The position numbers and the translations under genes are program-made. A DNA stretch of 64,000 nucleotides from Streptomyces chartreusis (lineage in GTDB: Bacteria; Actinomycetota; Actinomycetes; Streptomycetales; Streptomycetaceae). Under the pieces are notes generated by a model that saw only the letters and a program-made list of their open reading frames with translations, ran no database searches and had not been told where the DNA came from. Location: NCBI RefSeq assembly GCF_008704715.1, contig NZ_CP023689.1:6200001-6264000 (forward strand), in the 5' to 3' direction. Below are positions 41,680 to 50,094 of the stretch, piece after piece. Numbering within the stretch: position 1 is the first letter of the stretch; each line of letters opens with the position of its first letter.

Positions 41680-42381
41680 ATGATCTTTGCTGCTGAGGCC
41701 GAGGCGCCGGTCGGTGGAGTGGCCGGCTGGGCCGCCGACCTCATGGAGACGCTGGGCGGTCCGGGTGCCGGACTGGCCATCGCCCTGGAGAACCTCTTCC
41801 CGCCGCTGCCGAGCGAGGTGATCCTGCCGCTGGCGGGGTTCACCGCGAGCCAGGGCCGGATGGACGTGTTCGCCGCGATCGCTTGGACGACCGCGGGTTC
41901 GGTGGTGGGCGCGCTGGCGCTGTATCTGCTCGGCGCGCTCTTCGGGCGGGACCGGGTGATCGCGGCGGCGGCCCGGCTGCCGCTGGTGAAGGTCGCGGAC
42001 GTGGAGCGGACCGAGGCGTGGTTCGTCCGGCACGGCACCAAGGCCGTCTTCTTCGGCCGCTTCGTGCCCATCTTCCGCAGCCTGATCTCGATACCGGCCG
42101 GCGTCGAACGCATGCGGCTGCCGGTCTTCCTCGCCCTCACCGCGGCCGGCAGCCTCATCTGGAACACCGCCTTCATCGCCGGCGGCTACGCCCTGGGCGC
42201 GCGCTGGCACGAGGTCACCGACGTGGTCGGCCTCTACTCCAAGGTGATCCTGGCGGCCGTGGCGGTCGCGGCCCTGGCCTTCGTGGCCGCACGGCTGCTG
42301 CGCGCGGGGCGCGGGACGCGGCGGCGGACGGCCGGGTCGGGTTCCGGGAGGCGAGCCCTGGAGCGTGACGAGCGTTACTGA
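41680..42381 (+). CDS. DedA-family membrane protein
   Basis: A 233-residue integral membrane protein of the SNARE-associated/DedA family, whose members are linked to lipid flipping and membrane homeostasis. The family signatures ENLFPPLPSEVILPLAG (re-entrant loop 1, about residues 37-53) and FGRFVPIFRSLISIPAGVERM (re-entrant loop 2 with conserved Arg) are both present. Four to five helices are predicted, the last near AAVAVAALAFVAARLLRA, followed by a basic tail (RGTRRRTAGSGSGRR). No operon partner is evident. Confidence 0.88.
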   Translation: MIFAAEAEAPVGGVAGWAADLMETLGGPGAGLAIALENLFPPLPSEVILPLAGFTASQGRMDVFAAIAWTTAGSVVGALALYLLGALFGRDRVIAAAARLPLVKVADVERTEAWFVRHGTKAVFFGRFVPIFRSLISIPAGVERMRLPVFLALTAAGSLIWNTAFIAGGYALGARWHEVTDVVGLYSKVILAAVAVAALAFVAARLLRAGRGTRRRTAGSGSGRRALERDERY

Positions 42382-42429
42382 CCTTGACCTCTGGACGCCT
42401 GTGGATACTCGCCGGTACGGTGAGTGAGC

Positions 42430-42437
42430 AAGCGCTT
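42430..42437. promoter_or_regulatory. AAGCGCTT palindrome upstream of acyl-CoA dehydrogenase
   Basis: The 8-bp palindrome AAGCGCTT sits in GAGCAAGCGCTTAGCC, a type of site I associate with TetR-controlled fatty-acid genes in actinomycetes. It lies about 100 bases before the dehydrogenase start. Confidence 0.4.
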
Positions 42438-42534
42438 AGCCATGGGATCGCGGCCATCAATCGAGCAACCCCTACGGCGAGCAACCAGGTACGCGAGAGC
42501 GGCGCCGGTCTAGGCGCAGAGAAGGGTGGCGGCG

Positions 42535-43692
42535 GTGCGCCGTACGGTGTTCAACGAGGATCACGAGGCGTTCCGGGAGACCATCCGCGCCTTCATCGAG
42601 GCCGAGGTCGTGCCGGTCTACGACGAGTGGTTCGCGGCGGGCCAAGCGCCCCGCGACTTCTACTACAAGCTCGCCGAGCTGGGCGTCTTCGGCATCCGCG
42701 TCGACGAGGAGTTCGGCGGCGCCGGCATCGACTCGTACAAGTTCGAGGCGGTGATGTACGAGGAGACCGCCCGCGCCGGTGTGCAGTTCGGCGGCTCCGG
42801 CGTGCACGTGCTGCTCGGCCTGCCGTACATCAAGATGCTCGCCAGCGACGAGCAGAAGAAGCGCTTCCTGCCGAAGTTCGTCTCCGGCGAGGAGATGTGG
42901 GCGCTCGCGATGACCGAGCCGGGCACCGGCTCCGACCTCGCCGGCATGAAGACCACCGCCAAGCTCTCCGAGGACGGCACGCACTACGTCCTCAACGGCT
43001 CCAAGACCTTCATCACCGGTGGCGTGCACGCCGACCGCGTGATCGTCTGCGCCCGCACCGACGCCCCCAGCGCCGAGGACCGCCGCCACGGCATCTCCCT
43101 GTTCGCCGTGGACACCAAGTCCGAGGGCTACTCCATCGGCCGCAAGCTGGACAAGCTGGGCCTGCGCACCTCCGACACCGCCGAGCTCGCCTTCGTCGAC
43201 GTCAAGGTGCCCGTCGAGGACCTCCTCGGCGAGGAGAACAAGGGCTTCTACTACCTCGGCCACAACCTGGCCTCCGAGCGCTGGGGCATCGCCTTCGGGG
43301 CCTACGCCCAGGCCAAGGCCGCCGTGCGGTTCGCCCAGCAGTACGTCACCGAGCGCACCGTCTTCGGCAAGCCCGTCGCCGCCTTCCAGAACACCAAGTT
43401 CGAGCTGGCCGCCTGCCAGGCCGAGGTGGACGCGGCCGAGGCCGTCGCCGACCGCGCCCTGGAGGCACTGGACGCCGGCGAGCTGACCCCCGCCGAGGCC
43501 GCCTCCGCGAAGCTCTTCTGCACCGAGGTCGCCCACCGCGTGATCGACCGCTGCCTCCAGCTGCACGGCGGCTACGGCTTCATGAACGAGTACCCGATCG
43601 CTCGCCTGTACGCGGACAACCGCGTCAACCGCATCTACGGCGGCACCAGCGAGATCATGAAGTCGATCATCGCGAAGGACATGGGCCTGTAA
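42535..43692 (+). CDS. Acyl-CoA dehydrogenase
   Basis: A 385-residue FAD-linked dehydrogenase for fatty acyl-CoA oxidation. Motifs are WALAMTEPGTGSDLAGMKTT (about residues 122-141), YVLNGSKTFITGG and the C-terminal LQLHGGYGFMNEYPIARLYA followed by YGGTSEIMKSIIAKDMGL. The ending resembles long-chain members of actinobacteria, but chain length is not certain. The GTG at 42535 (RRTVFNEDHEAF) is preferred, with AAGG 9 bases upstream; GTG 42526 is too close to it. The thioesterase gene follows after 35 bases, so both are likely co-transcribed. Confidence 0.88.
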   Translation: MRRTVFNEDHEAFRETIRAFIEAEVVPVYDEWFAAGQAPRDFYYKLAELGVFGIRVDEEFGGAGIDSYKFEAVMYEETARAGVQFGGSGVHVLLGLPYIKMLASDEQKKRFLPKFVSGEEMWALAMTEPGTGSDLAGMKTTAKLSEDGTHYVLNGSKTFITGGVHADRVIVCARTDAPSAEDRRHGISLFAVDTKSEGYSIGRKLDKLGLRTSDTAELAFVDVKVPVEDLLGEENKGFYYLGHNLASERWGIAFGAYAQAKAAVRFAQQYVTERTVFGKPVAAFQNTKFELAACQAEVDAAEAVADRALEALDAGELTPAEAASAKLFCTEVAHRVIDRCLQLHGGYGFMNEYPIARLYADNRVNRIYGGTSEIMKSIIAKDMGL

Positions 43693-43727
43693 GGCTCCTG
43701 ACATCCCCTGCCAGTAGAAAAGGTGCC

Positions 43728-44594
43728 ATGAACGAGGCACTTCAGGACCTCCTCGATCTGCTCGACCTGGAGCAGATCGAGGAGGACATCTTCCGCGGCC
43801 AGTCCCGCTCCGCCGTCGTCCCGCGCGTCTTCGGCGGTCAGGTCGCGGCCCAGGCGCTCGTCGCCGCCGGCCGCACGGTGCCCGCGGACCGGCCCGCCCA
43901 CTCCCTGCACGCGTACTTCCTGCGCATGGGGGACCCGGGCGCGCCCATCGTCTACAACGTCGACCGGATGCGCGACGGCCGCTCCTTCACCACCCGCCGC
44001 GTGGTCGCCGTCCAGCACGGCAAGCCGATCTTCGCGCTGTCGGCGTCCTTCCAGACGTACGAGGAGGGCCTGGACCACCAGACCCCGATGCCCCCCTCGC
44101 CCGACCCGGAGTCGCTGCCCACCTCCGAGGAGCGCCTGCGCGGCTACGACCACCTCGATGCGGCGGTCGTCGAGCGGTTCCTGGAGGCACGCCAGGCGGT
44201 CGACCTGCGCTATGTCGAAGAGCCGCCGTACGGGAAGTTCGGCGAGCCGCGCGAGCCGCACTCCCAGGTCTGGTTCCGCACCAACGGCAAGCTCGCCGAC
44301 GACCCGCTCCTGCACGTCGTGCTCGCCACGTACGTCTCCGACATGACCCTCCTCGACTCCGTCCTGCTCGCGCACGGCCGGGGCGGCTGGGCGGTCGGGG
44401 ACGTGGTCGGAGCCTCGCTGGACCACGCGATGTGGTTCCACCGGCCCTTCCGGGCCGACGAGTGGCTGCTGTACGACCAGGAGTCGCCGTCGGCGTTCGG
44501 CGGGCGCGGGCTCGGCCAGGCGCGGATCTACACGCAGGACGGGCGGCTCGCGGTGTCCGTGATCCAGGAGGGCGTGGTCCGCGTCCCGCGCTGA
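43728..44594 (+). CDS. tesB: Acyl-CoA thioesterase II
   Basis: A 288-residue double-hotdog thioesterase. The first hotdog (about residues 10-115) contains SRSAVVPRVFGGQVAAQALV and AHSLHAYFLRMGDPGAPIVY; the second (about 165-285) has YVSDMTLLDSVLLAHG with the catalytic Asp, and SLDHAMWFHRPFRADEWLLY. It hydrolyses medium- and long-chain acyl-CoA to free acid and CoA. The ATG at 43728 is preceded by GAAAAGG. Its position after an acyl-CoA dehydrogenase fits a fatty-acid turnover role. Confidence 0.92.
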   Translation: MNEALQDLLDLLDLEQIEEDIFRGQSRSAVVPRVFGGQVAAQALVAAGRTVPADRPAHSLHAYFLRMGDPGAPIVYNVDRMRDGRSFTTRRVVAVQHGKPIFALSASFQTYEEGLDHQTPMPPSPDPESLPTSEERLRGYDHLDAAVVERFLEARQAVDLRYVEEPPYGKFGEPREPHSQVWFRTNGKLADDPLLHVVLATYVSDMTLLDSVLLAHGRGGWAVGDVVGASLDHAMWFHRPFRADEWLLYDQESPSAFGGRGLGQARIYTQDGRLAVSVIQEGVVRVPR

Positions 44595-44622
44595 GCGCCG
44601 GGGCCCGCCGGGCCCCGGCACC

Positions 44623-45804
44623 TCATGCCCGCGCCGCATTCCGCAGCCGGGCGAACGACGTGTCCAGGCCCCGCTTCAGCAGCAGGGCCGCCGGACGCTC
44701 CACGCACCGGTGCACCAGCCAGCTCAGCACCAGGAACACCGTGATCACCACGGCTACCAGCAGCCGAGGGTCCATCGTGTCCCGCAGCCGGTTGATCAGC
44801 ACCGTGCCGGCGAGGTAGTGCGTCAGATACAGCGGATACGTCAGCGCCCCGGCGGTGACCAGCCACTTCCAGCGGATCCGGTCCGTGCGGCCGAGCGCGA
44901 CGGCGACCATGAACAGCAGGAACGCCGTGTAGATCAGCGCGCTGCCGCGCCAGCCCGAGACATGCTCGACCGATTCGATCCGGCGCCCGAGCTCCACCTG
45001 CGCCATCAGCCACGACATGGTCAGCATGCCCCACAGCAGCAGGTCCTGGCCGAAGCGGTACATCAGGTAGAGCACCAGACCGGCGATGAAGAACCAGGCC
45101 GCGACCGGGTTCACGATCAGGATCATCAGGCGCAGCTCGGAGATCGGCGCGAGCATCGCGGCGGTGCCCCAGACGCAGCAGAACACCACGACCCTGCGGT
45201 AGGTGAGCCCCATGGCGACGACCACGAGGAAGAGCAGGTAGAACCGCAGCTCCGTCCAAAGGGTCCAGTAGACGCCGTCGACGTGCGGCGAGGCCGAACC
45301 GGACTGGAGCATCGTGAGGTTGAGCAGGACGTCCCGCATCCGCAGGCGCTCCCACACCCCCGGCAGGGCCACGACGACGGCCGTGGTGAAGACGACGGCG
45401 AACCAGTACGCCGGATAGAGCCGGATGACGCGGGAGACGAAGAACTGCCGCGGGGTGCGGCCCCAGCACGACATGCAGATCACGAAGCCGCTGATGACGA
45501 AGAAGATCTCGACGCCGATCCAGCCGTAGGCGGAGAAGCGGAACACCGTGGGCATGATCTCGGACACCGGACGGTCCCAGACGGGGTTGCCGGGCCGGTC
45601 GAGCCGGTCGGTGCCCGTGTAGTGGTGCACCGCCACCAGCAGCGCGGCGAGCAGCCGGACGCCGTCGACGACATACAGCCGGCGGCCCTCCCGGGCGGGC
45701 GCCGTCTCGGCCGGCGGGGGGAGCGGCTGCGAGGGCACGCGTATCGCGCCCGACGCCCGCAACAGAGTCGTAGGTCCAGTATCAAATCCGCGCATCAGCA
45801 ACAT
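44623..45804 (-). CDS. Membrane acyltransferase 3 (OafA/NodX type)
   Basis: A 393-residue integral membrane protein with about ten helices. The family's first-helix motif is VDGVRLLAALLVAVHHYTGT with the catalytic-type His-His; the second signature is WIGVEIFFVISGFVICMSCW, and FVSRVIRLYPAYWFAVVF carries the conserved R-xx-R-xxP pattern. Such proteins O-acylate extracellular sugars, polyketides or cell-wall glycans; the substrate here is unknown. ATG 45804 is directly preceded by AGGGGAACGG. The leader upstream can fold so that this AGGGG is paired. Confidence 0.85.
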   Translation of the reverse strand: MLLMRGFDTGPTTLLRASGAIRVPSQPLPPPAETAPAREGRRLYVVDGVRLLAALLVAVHHYTGTDRLDRPGNPVWDRPVSEIMPTVFRFSAYGWIGVEIFFVISGFVICMSCWGRTPRQFFVSRVIRLYPAYWFAVVFTTAVVVALPGVWERLRMRDVLLNLTMLQSGSASPHVDGVYWTLWTELRFYLLFLVVVAMGLTYRRVVVFCCVWGTAAMLAPISELRLMILIVNPVAAWFFIAGLVLYLMYRFGQDLLLWGMLTMSWLMAQVELGRRIESVEHVSGWRGSALIYTAFLLFMVAVALGRTDRIRWKWLVTAGALTYPLYLTHYLAGTVLINRLRDTMDPRLLVAVVITVFLVLSWLVHRCVERPAALLLKRGLDTSFARLRNAARA

Positions 45805-45809
45805 CCGTT

Positions 45810-45869
45810 CCCCTGAGAAACTCCGTCACTTCTGTTTCCGGTTGAACAGACAGAGACGTGTCTCAGGGG
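45810..45869 (-). promoter_or_regulatory. Possible ribosome-binding-site-sequestering leader
   Basis: In the message, CCCCTGAGA (from 45869) is perfectly complementary to TCTCAGGGG (ending at 45810), which contains the acyltransferase ribosome-binding site. Inside the 42-base loop lies a second option, GAGA-CACG-TCTC, which shares the first arm and would free the site, and a small TCTGTT/AACAGA hairpin. The transcription start is unknown. Confidence 0.4.
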
Positions 45870-45947
45870 GATGTGTGCAGGGACGCGACCTCCACGAAGA
45901 AATCCGGCAGCGTTCGCCGAGATTTCAACGTGGGCCGGTACAATCCC

Positions 45948-46739
45948 CTACTCGACCAGGCCGGCCTCGCGCAGCAGATAGGTGGTCATCGGGTCGTAGT
46001 GGCGCGGGCTGACGACGTGGTCGTCCAGCGGCACCACGACCTGCACCGTGCCCTCCGACTCCGCGAGGAACAGCGCCGGGTCGTTGCAGTCCGCGTAGCC
46101 GACGGAGTCGACGCCGTGCTGGCCGGCGTAGCCCGCCCAGCCGTGGTCGGCCACGACGAGGTCCGGCAGCGGGCGTCCCTCGCGCTCCAGTCCGGTGAGG
46201 ATGGCCTTCATCGGTGCCCCGGAATGGGTGTGCCAGAGGGTGGCGCCGTGTTCGAGGACCGCGACGTCCGCGAACTGCATGACGTAGCCCTCGTCGGTCT
46301 GCAGGCCCTCGGGGATGACGACGATCTCGCAGCCGGCACCGCGCAGCGCGTCGGCCGTCGCGCGGTGGACGTCCAGCAGGCCGCCCGGGTGGCCGGTCGC
46401 GAACAGGACGCGCTGGCCGCCGTCCGCGGCCTTGCGCAGCCGGGCCGCCATGCGCTCCAGCGCGGCCACGGTCAGCTCGGGGTCGATGGTGTCCTGGCCG
46501 TGCCGGTGCTCGGCGTCGTCGTTCACGCCGACGCGCTCCGCCATCACCGCGAGCACGTCCTGCTCGTCCGTCCAGCGTTCACCGAGCTCCAGGCCGAGCC
46601 AGTAGTGGCGGTCGCCGTTCGCCAGCTTGCGGTAGTGGGAGAGGTTGTTCTCGCGGGGAGTGGCGACGTCGCCCGCGATACGGGTTCTGACGAGGTGGTC
46701 GACGAGCTCGGCGCGGCTGGGTGTCCCGGGTATCGGCAT
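45948..46739 (-). CDS. Conserved actinobacterial phosphatase-like protein
   Basis: A 263-residue soluble protein. It has mixed alpha/beta segments RVLFATGHPGGLLDVHRATA, GCEIVVIPEGLQTDEGYV, VVADHGWAGYAGQHGVDSVG and a C-terminal VVPLDDHVVSPRHYDPMTTY. From memory this corresponds to an actinobacterial family often labelled phosphatase on structural grounds; the reaction is unproven. The ATG at 46739 (MPIPGTPSR) is chosen over 46748. It is 74 bases downstream of the PucR gene on the same strand and may be co-transcribed with it. Confidence 0.55.
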   Translation of the reverse strand: MPIPGTPSRAELVDHLVRTRIAGDVATPRENNLSHYRKLANGDRHYWLGLELGERWTDEQDVLAVMAERVGVNDDAEHRHGQDTIDPELTVAALERMAARLRKAADGGQRVLFATGHPGGLLDVHRATADALRGAGCEIVVIPEGLQTDEGYVMQFADVAVLEHGATLWHTHSGAPMKAILTGLEREGRPLPDLVVADHGWAGYAGQHGVDSVGYADCNDPALFLAESEGTVQVVVPLDDHVVSPRHYDPMTTYLLREAGLVE

Positions 46740-46813
46740 GGTTCCCATTGTGAGGCAGACAACTACGGGAACGGCCGCGTCCGGGGTGCGTGCGACGCGG
46801 GTCACTGTGTGGA

Positions 46814-48385
46814 TCACCGCTCGCCGTGCCGCAGGGCGAACCACAGCTCCATTCGTACGTCCGGGTCGTCCAGGTCCGTGCCGAGCAGTGCCGCGCAGCG
46901 GGCGATGCGCTGGCGGACGGTGTTGCGGTGCACGGCGAGGGCCACGGCCGTGCGGTCCCAGCTGCCGTGCAGCGAGAGCCAGGTGCGCAGCGTCTCGGCG
47001 AGGGGCGGGGTGAGGGGCGCGAGCAGTGCGCGGGCGTGGGCCTCGGCCTCGCCGGGGGAGAGCAGGTCGGTGAGGGCGGGGCGGTGGGTGCCGTGCCGGT
47101 GCAGGGCCGCCCGGGTGGCCCGCGCGCGGGACAGGGCGCGGGCCGCCTGGGTGTCGGCGGCCGGCCAGTCCCGCGCGGTCGCGGGGGCGCTGACGCCCAG
47201 GGTCCAGCCGGGCTGCGGGGCGGGTTCGCGGTCGGCCGGGACGAGGACGCGTACGACGTCCCGGGCCAGGTCGACCAGCGGGGAGCCGAGGGCGGCGCCC
47301 AGTGCGGCGGCCGCCACGGGGTCGCAGGGCTGGGCGTCGGGGCTGCCGTGCACCACGAGCCAGCCGCCGCTGCCCAGCAGCGGGGCCACCGCCTCCGGCT
47401 CGGCGCCCAGCAGCAGCCGCACGAGCGCGGAGGAGCGGGCCGCGCCGGAGCCGCTCTGGTGCTCGCCGGTGAGGAGGGAGAGCAGCACCGCCGCCACGGA
47501 GGCGATGGTGTGGTCGCCGGTGTCCCGGTGCGGGGCGGCGACCCCGAGGACGAAGCCCTGGCCCGCGCCGAGGGCGTAGGCGGCGAGGTGGGTGCCGGCG
47601 GCGGTGTCGGTGGCGGAGGTGGGTGTCCCGGGGCCGGAGGGGCGTACTACGGCCGCGAGCTCGGCCAGCGCCCCGCGCACCACGTCCCCCGGCTCGCGCC
47701 CGGCAGCCGCGATTTCGGCCGCCCGCCCGGCAGCCGTGGCTTCGGCCGCCCGCCCGGCGGACGCGGCTTCCGGCCCCTGCCCGTCCGGCGCGCGTCCCGC
47801 CGAGGCGCTCTCCGCCCCCTCCGGCCCGTACAGCACAGCCCAACCCCCTATCCGCTGGGCCAGTTGCCGCAGCACGGCACGCACCGGGTCCGGGCGGGAG
47901 GCCGCGGCCGCCAGGCTCTGCTGGGCCTCCGTCACCCGGCGCAGTTCGGCGTGCCGGGCCTGGGCCATGAGCTGCCAGACCGCGCGGGCCACGCCGGAGA
48001 AGGTGGTCTGCGGCGGGACCTCCAGGAGGGGCAGTCCGTAGGTGTCGCAGGCTTCCACCAGGGCGCGCGGCACCGTGTCGTGCACCGGGGCGAGGCCGAA
48101 GCCGAGGGCGGCGCCGCCCGCCGCGACGATCCGCGAGACGTAGTCGTCGAAGTAATCCCCCAAGCTCCCCGACCGCGCAGCCTCCGGGATGTGCACCCCG
48201 GCCGACAGCAGCAGCTCGCCGCCCAGCAGATAGGGGTACGGATCGGCCATCTCGGAAGTGTGCGCCCAGTGGATCACCGTGTTCGTGTCCTGCGGGCCGG
48301 CGATCTGGCGCAGGCCCAGATCCTCACGGGCGAGGAGCGCCGACAGCGCTACGGGTGGGGTGGGCGGGACAGCGGGATCCGGCAT
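46814..48385 (-). CDS. PucR-family transcriptional regulator with repeat-expanded linker
   Basis: A 523-residue regulator. The N-terminal PucR ligand domain (about residues 10-130) reads ALLAREDLGLRQIAGPQDTN and TSEMADPYPYLLGGELLLSA. A middle GGDEF-like part and a C-terminal PucR helix-turn-helix (LRTWLSLHGSWDRTAVALAV, then HRNTVRQRIARCAALLG) follow. Between them lies an Ala/Gly-rich linker built from 27-bp tandem repeats (47697-47777), encoding AGRAAE-type nine-residue units. It is divergent from the symporter gene, so it probably controls the symporter-ureohydrolase-TPP-enzyme operon. PucR proteins are known to respond to nitrogen-source metabolites. Confidence 0.85.
   Translation of the reverse strand: MPDPAVPPTPPVALSALLAREDLGLRQIAGPQDTNTVIHWAHTSEMADPYPYLLGGELLLSAGVHIPEAARSGSLGDYFDDYVSRIVAAGGAALGFGLAPVHDTVPRALVEACDTYGLPLLEVPPQTTFSGVARAVWQLMAQARHAELRRVTEAQQSLAAAASRPDPVRAVLRQLAQRIGGWAVLYGPEGAESASAGRAPDGQGPEAASAGRAAEATAAGRAAEIAAAGREPGDVVRGALAELAAVVRPSGPGTPTSATDTAAGTHLAAYALGAGQGFVLGVAAPHRDTGDHTIASVAAVLLSLLTGEHQSGSGAARSSALVRLLLGAEPEAVAPLLGSGGWLVVHGSPDAQPCDPVAAAALGAALGSPLVDLARDVVRVLVPADREPAPQPGWTLGVSAPATARDWPAADTQAARALSRARATRAALHRHGTHRPALTDLLSPGEAEAHARALLAPLTPPLAETLRTWLSLHGSWDRTAVALAVHRNTVRQRIARCAALLGTDLDDPDVRMELWFALRHGER
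47697..47777. repeat. 27-bp tandem repeat inside the PucR gene
   Basis: Three consecutive 27-bp units begin CGCCCGGC. Units 1 and 2 differ at only a few positions; unit 3 is more diverged, and a degenerate fourth may follow. The unit is a multiple of three, so the frame is kept. Confidence 0.85.
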
Positions 48386-48576
48386 GGGACGTTTCCTACA
48401 CTCGCGCAGTCTCGGATGGATGAAACGTACACTTCGCAGTCACTTTCCGGCCACCTACTGTCGTTCCAGTCCGGCAGCCGCGGGTACGGGCGGATGTCCC
48501 CGCGAGCCGCTGCCGACCGTCCCCACCCCCCATACGCACGACACGCCACCGGAATGTTCGTGAAGGAGGCCCCACC

Positions 48577-50037
48577 ATGGCCGTCGACTACACCGTCATC
48601 GTCGTCTATCTGGCCGGCATGCTGGCCATGGGCTGGTGGGGCATGCGCCGCGCCAAGTCCAAGAGCGAGTTCCTGGTCGCCGGCCGCCGGCTCGGCCCGA
48701 CGATGTACTCCGGCACCATGGCGGCGATCGTCCTCGGCGGCGCGTCCACCATCGGCGGCGTGGGCCTCGGCTACCAGTACGGGCTCTCCGGCGCCTGGAT
48801 GGTGTTCACCATCGGCCTCGGCCTGCTCGCGCTGAGCGTCTTCTTCTCCGCCCGCATAGCCCGGCTGAAGGTCTACACCGTCTCCGAGATGCTCGACCTG
48901 CGCTACGGCGGCCGGGCCGGCGTCATCTCCGGCCTCGTCATGTGGGCGTACACCCTCATGCTCGCCGTCACGTCGACCATCGCGTACGCCACGATCTTCG
49001 ACGTCCTCTTCGACATGAACCGCACCGTCGCGATCATCCTCGGCGGCTCCATCGTCGTCGCCTACTCCACGCTCGGCGGCATGTGGTCGATCACCCTCAC
49101 CGACATGGTGCAGTTCGTCGTCAAGACGATCGGCGTGCTCCTGCTGCTCCTGCCCATCGCCGTCGTCAAGGCCGGCGGGTTCAGCGAGATGAAGGCGAAG
49201 CTGCCGACCGAGTACTTCGACCCGCTGGGCATCGGCGGCGAGACGATCTTCACCTACGTCCTGATCTACACCTTCGGCATGCTGATCGGGCAGGACATCT
49301 GGCAGCGGGTGTTCACGGCCCGCAGCGACAAGACGGCGAAGTGGGGCGGCACCGTCGCCGGCACCTACTGCCTCGCCTACGCCCTCGCCGGCGCCGTCAT
49401 CGGCACCGCGGCCAAGGTGCTCTACCCCAAGCTCGGCAGCCCGGACGACGCCTTCGCGACCATCGTCAAGGACGAACTGCCCATGGGCGTGCGGGGCCTG
49501 GTGCTCGCCGCCGCCCTCGCCGCGGTGATGTCCACCTCCTCCGGCGCGCTGATCGCCTGCGCGACCGTCGCCAACAACGACATCTGGTCCCGGCTGCGCG
49601 GCGTGGTCCGCCCGGACGGGGAGGCGCACGACGAGGTCAAGGGCAACCGCGTGTTCATCCTCATCATGGGCCTCGCCGTGATCGGTACGGCCATCGCGCT
49701 GAACAACGTCGTCGAGGCGCTGACCGTCGCCTACAACCTGCTGGTCGGCGGACTGCTCGTGCCGATCCTCGGCGGGCTGCTGTGGCGGCGCGGCACCGCG
49801 CAGGGCGCGCTCGCCTCGGTCGTGGTCGGCGGCGTCGCGGTGATCACCCTGATGGCGACCCACGGCATCCTGGCCAACGAGCCCGTGTACTACGGCCTGC
49901 TGGCCTCCCTCGCCGCGTACCTCGTCGTCTCCCTGATGACGAAGCCGACCGACGCGGCCGTACTCGCCGCCTGGCGTGAGCGCCTGGCCGGGCGGGACCC
50001 CGAACTCGTGTCCGAACCGGTACCGGCTCACCAGTAG
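48577..50037 (+). CDS. Sodium:solute symporter (SSS family)
   Basis: A 486-residue transporter with about 13 predicted helices, beginning VDYTVIVVYLAGMLAMGWWG and then KSEFLVAGRRLGPTMYSGTM, both typical of the SSS family. Other signatures are LGGASTIGGVGLGYQYGLSG (sodium/substrate core helix 1) and AAALAAVMSTSSGALIACAT (helix 8 with the sodium-site Ser/Thr pair). The substrate is unknown; the neighbours suggest a guanidino or other nitrogen compound (inference). The ATG at 48577 follows AAGGAGG. It is the first gene of a probable operon with the ureohydrolase, 57 bases downstream. Confidence 0.88.
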   Translation: MAVDYTVIVVYLAGMLAMGWWGMRRAKSKSEFLVAGRRLGPTMYSGTMAAIVLGGASTIGGVGLGYQYGLSGAWMVFTIGLGLLALSVFFSARIARLKVYTVSEMLDLRYGGRAGVISGLVMWAYTLMLAVTSTIAYATIFDVLFDMNRTVAIILGGSIVVAYSTLGGMWSITLTDMVQFVVKTIGVLLLLLPIAVVKAGGFSEMKAKLPTEYFDPLGIGGETIFTYVLIYTFGMLIGQDIWQRVFTARSDKTAKWGGTVAGTYCLAYALAGAVIGTAAKVLYPKLGSPDDAFATIVKDELPMGVRGLVLAAALAAVMSTSSGALIACATVANNDIWSRLRGVVRPDGEAHDEVKGNRVFILIMGLAVIGTAIALNNVVEALTVAYNLLVGGLLVPILGGLLWRRGTAQGALASVVVGGVAVITLMATHGILANEPVYYGLLASLAAYLVVSLMTKPTDAAVLAAWRERLAGRDPELVSEPVPAHQ

Positions 50038-50094
50038 AGTCGTAGGTAGATATCCCGCATACGCGATGAAGCGTAGGAAAGAAGGCATTTCCAC

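Noticed and set aside
47697..47777. CRISPR-like array
   Set aside because: The 27-bp units are directly adjacent with no spacers and lie in frame within a protein linker.
48389..48428. ACGTTTC-26-GAAACGT inverted repeat next to the PucR start
   Set aside because: The arms are short and far apart. One arm is explained by the AGGAAACG ribosome-binding region, so chance is likely.
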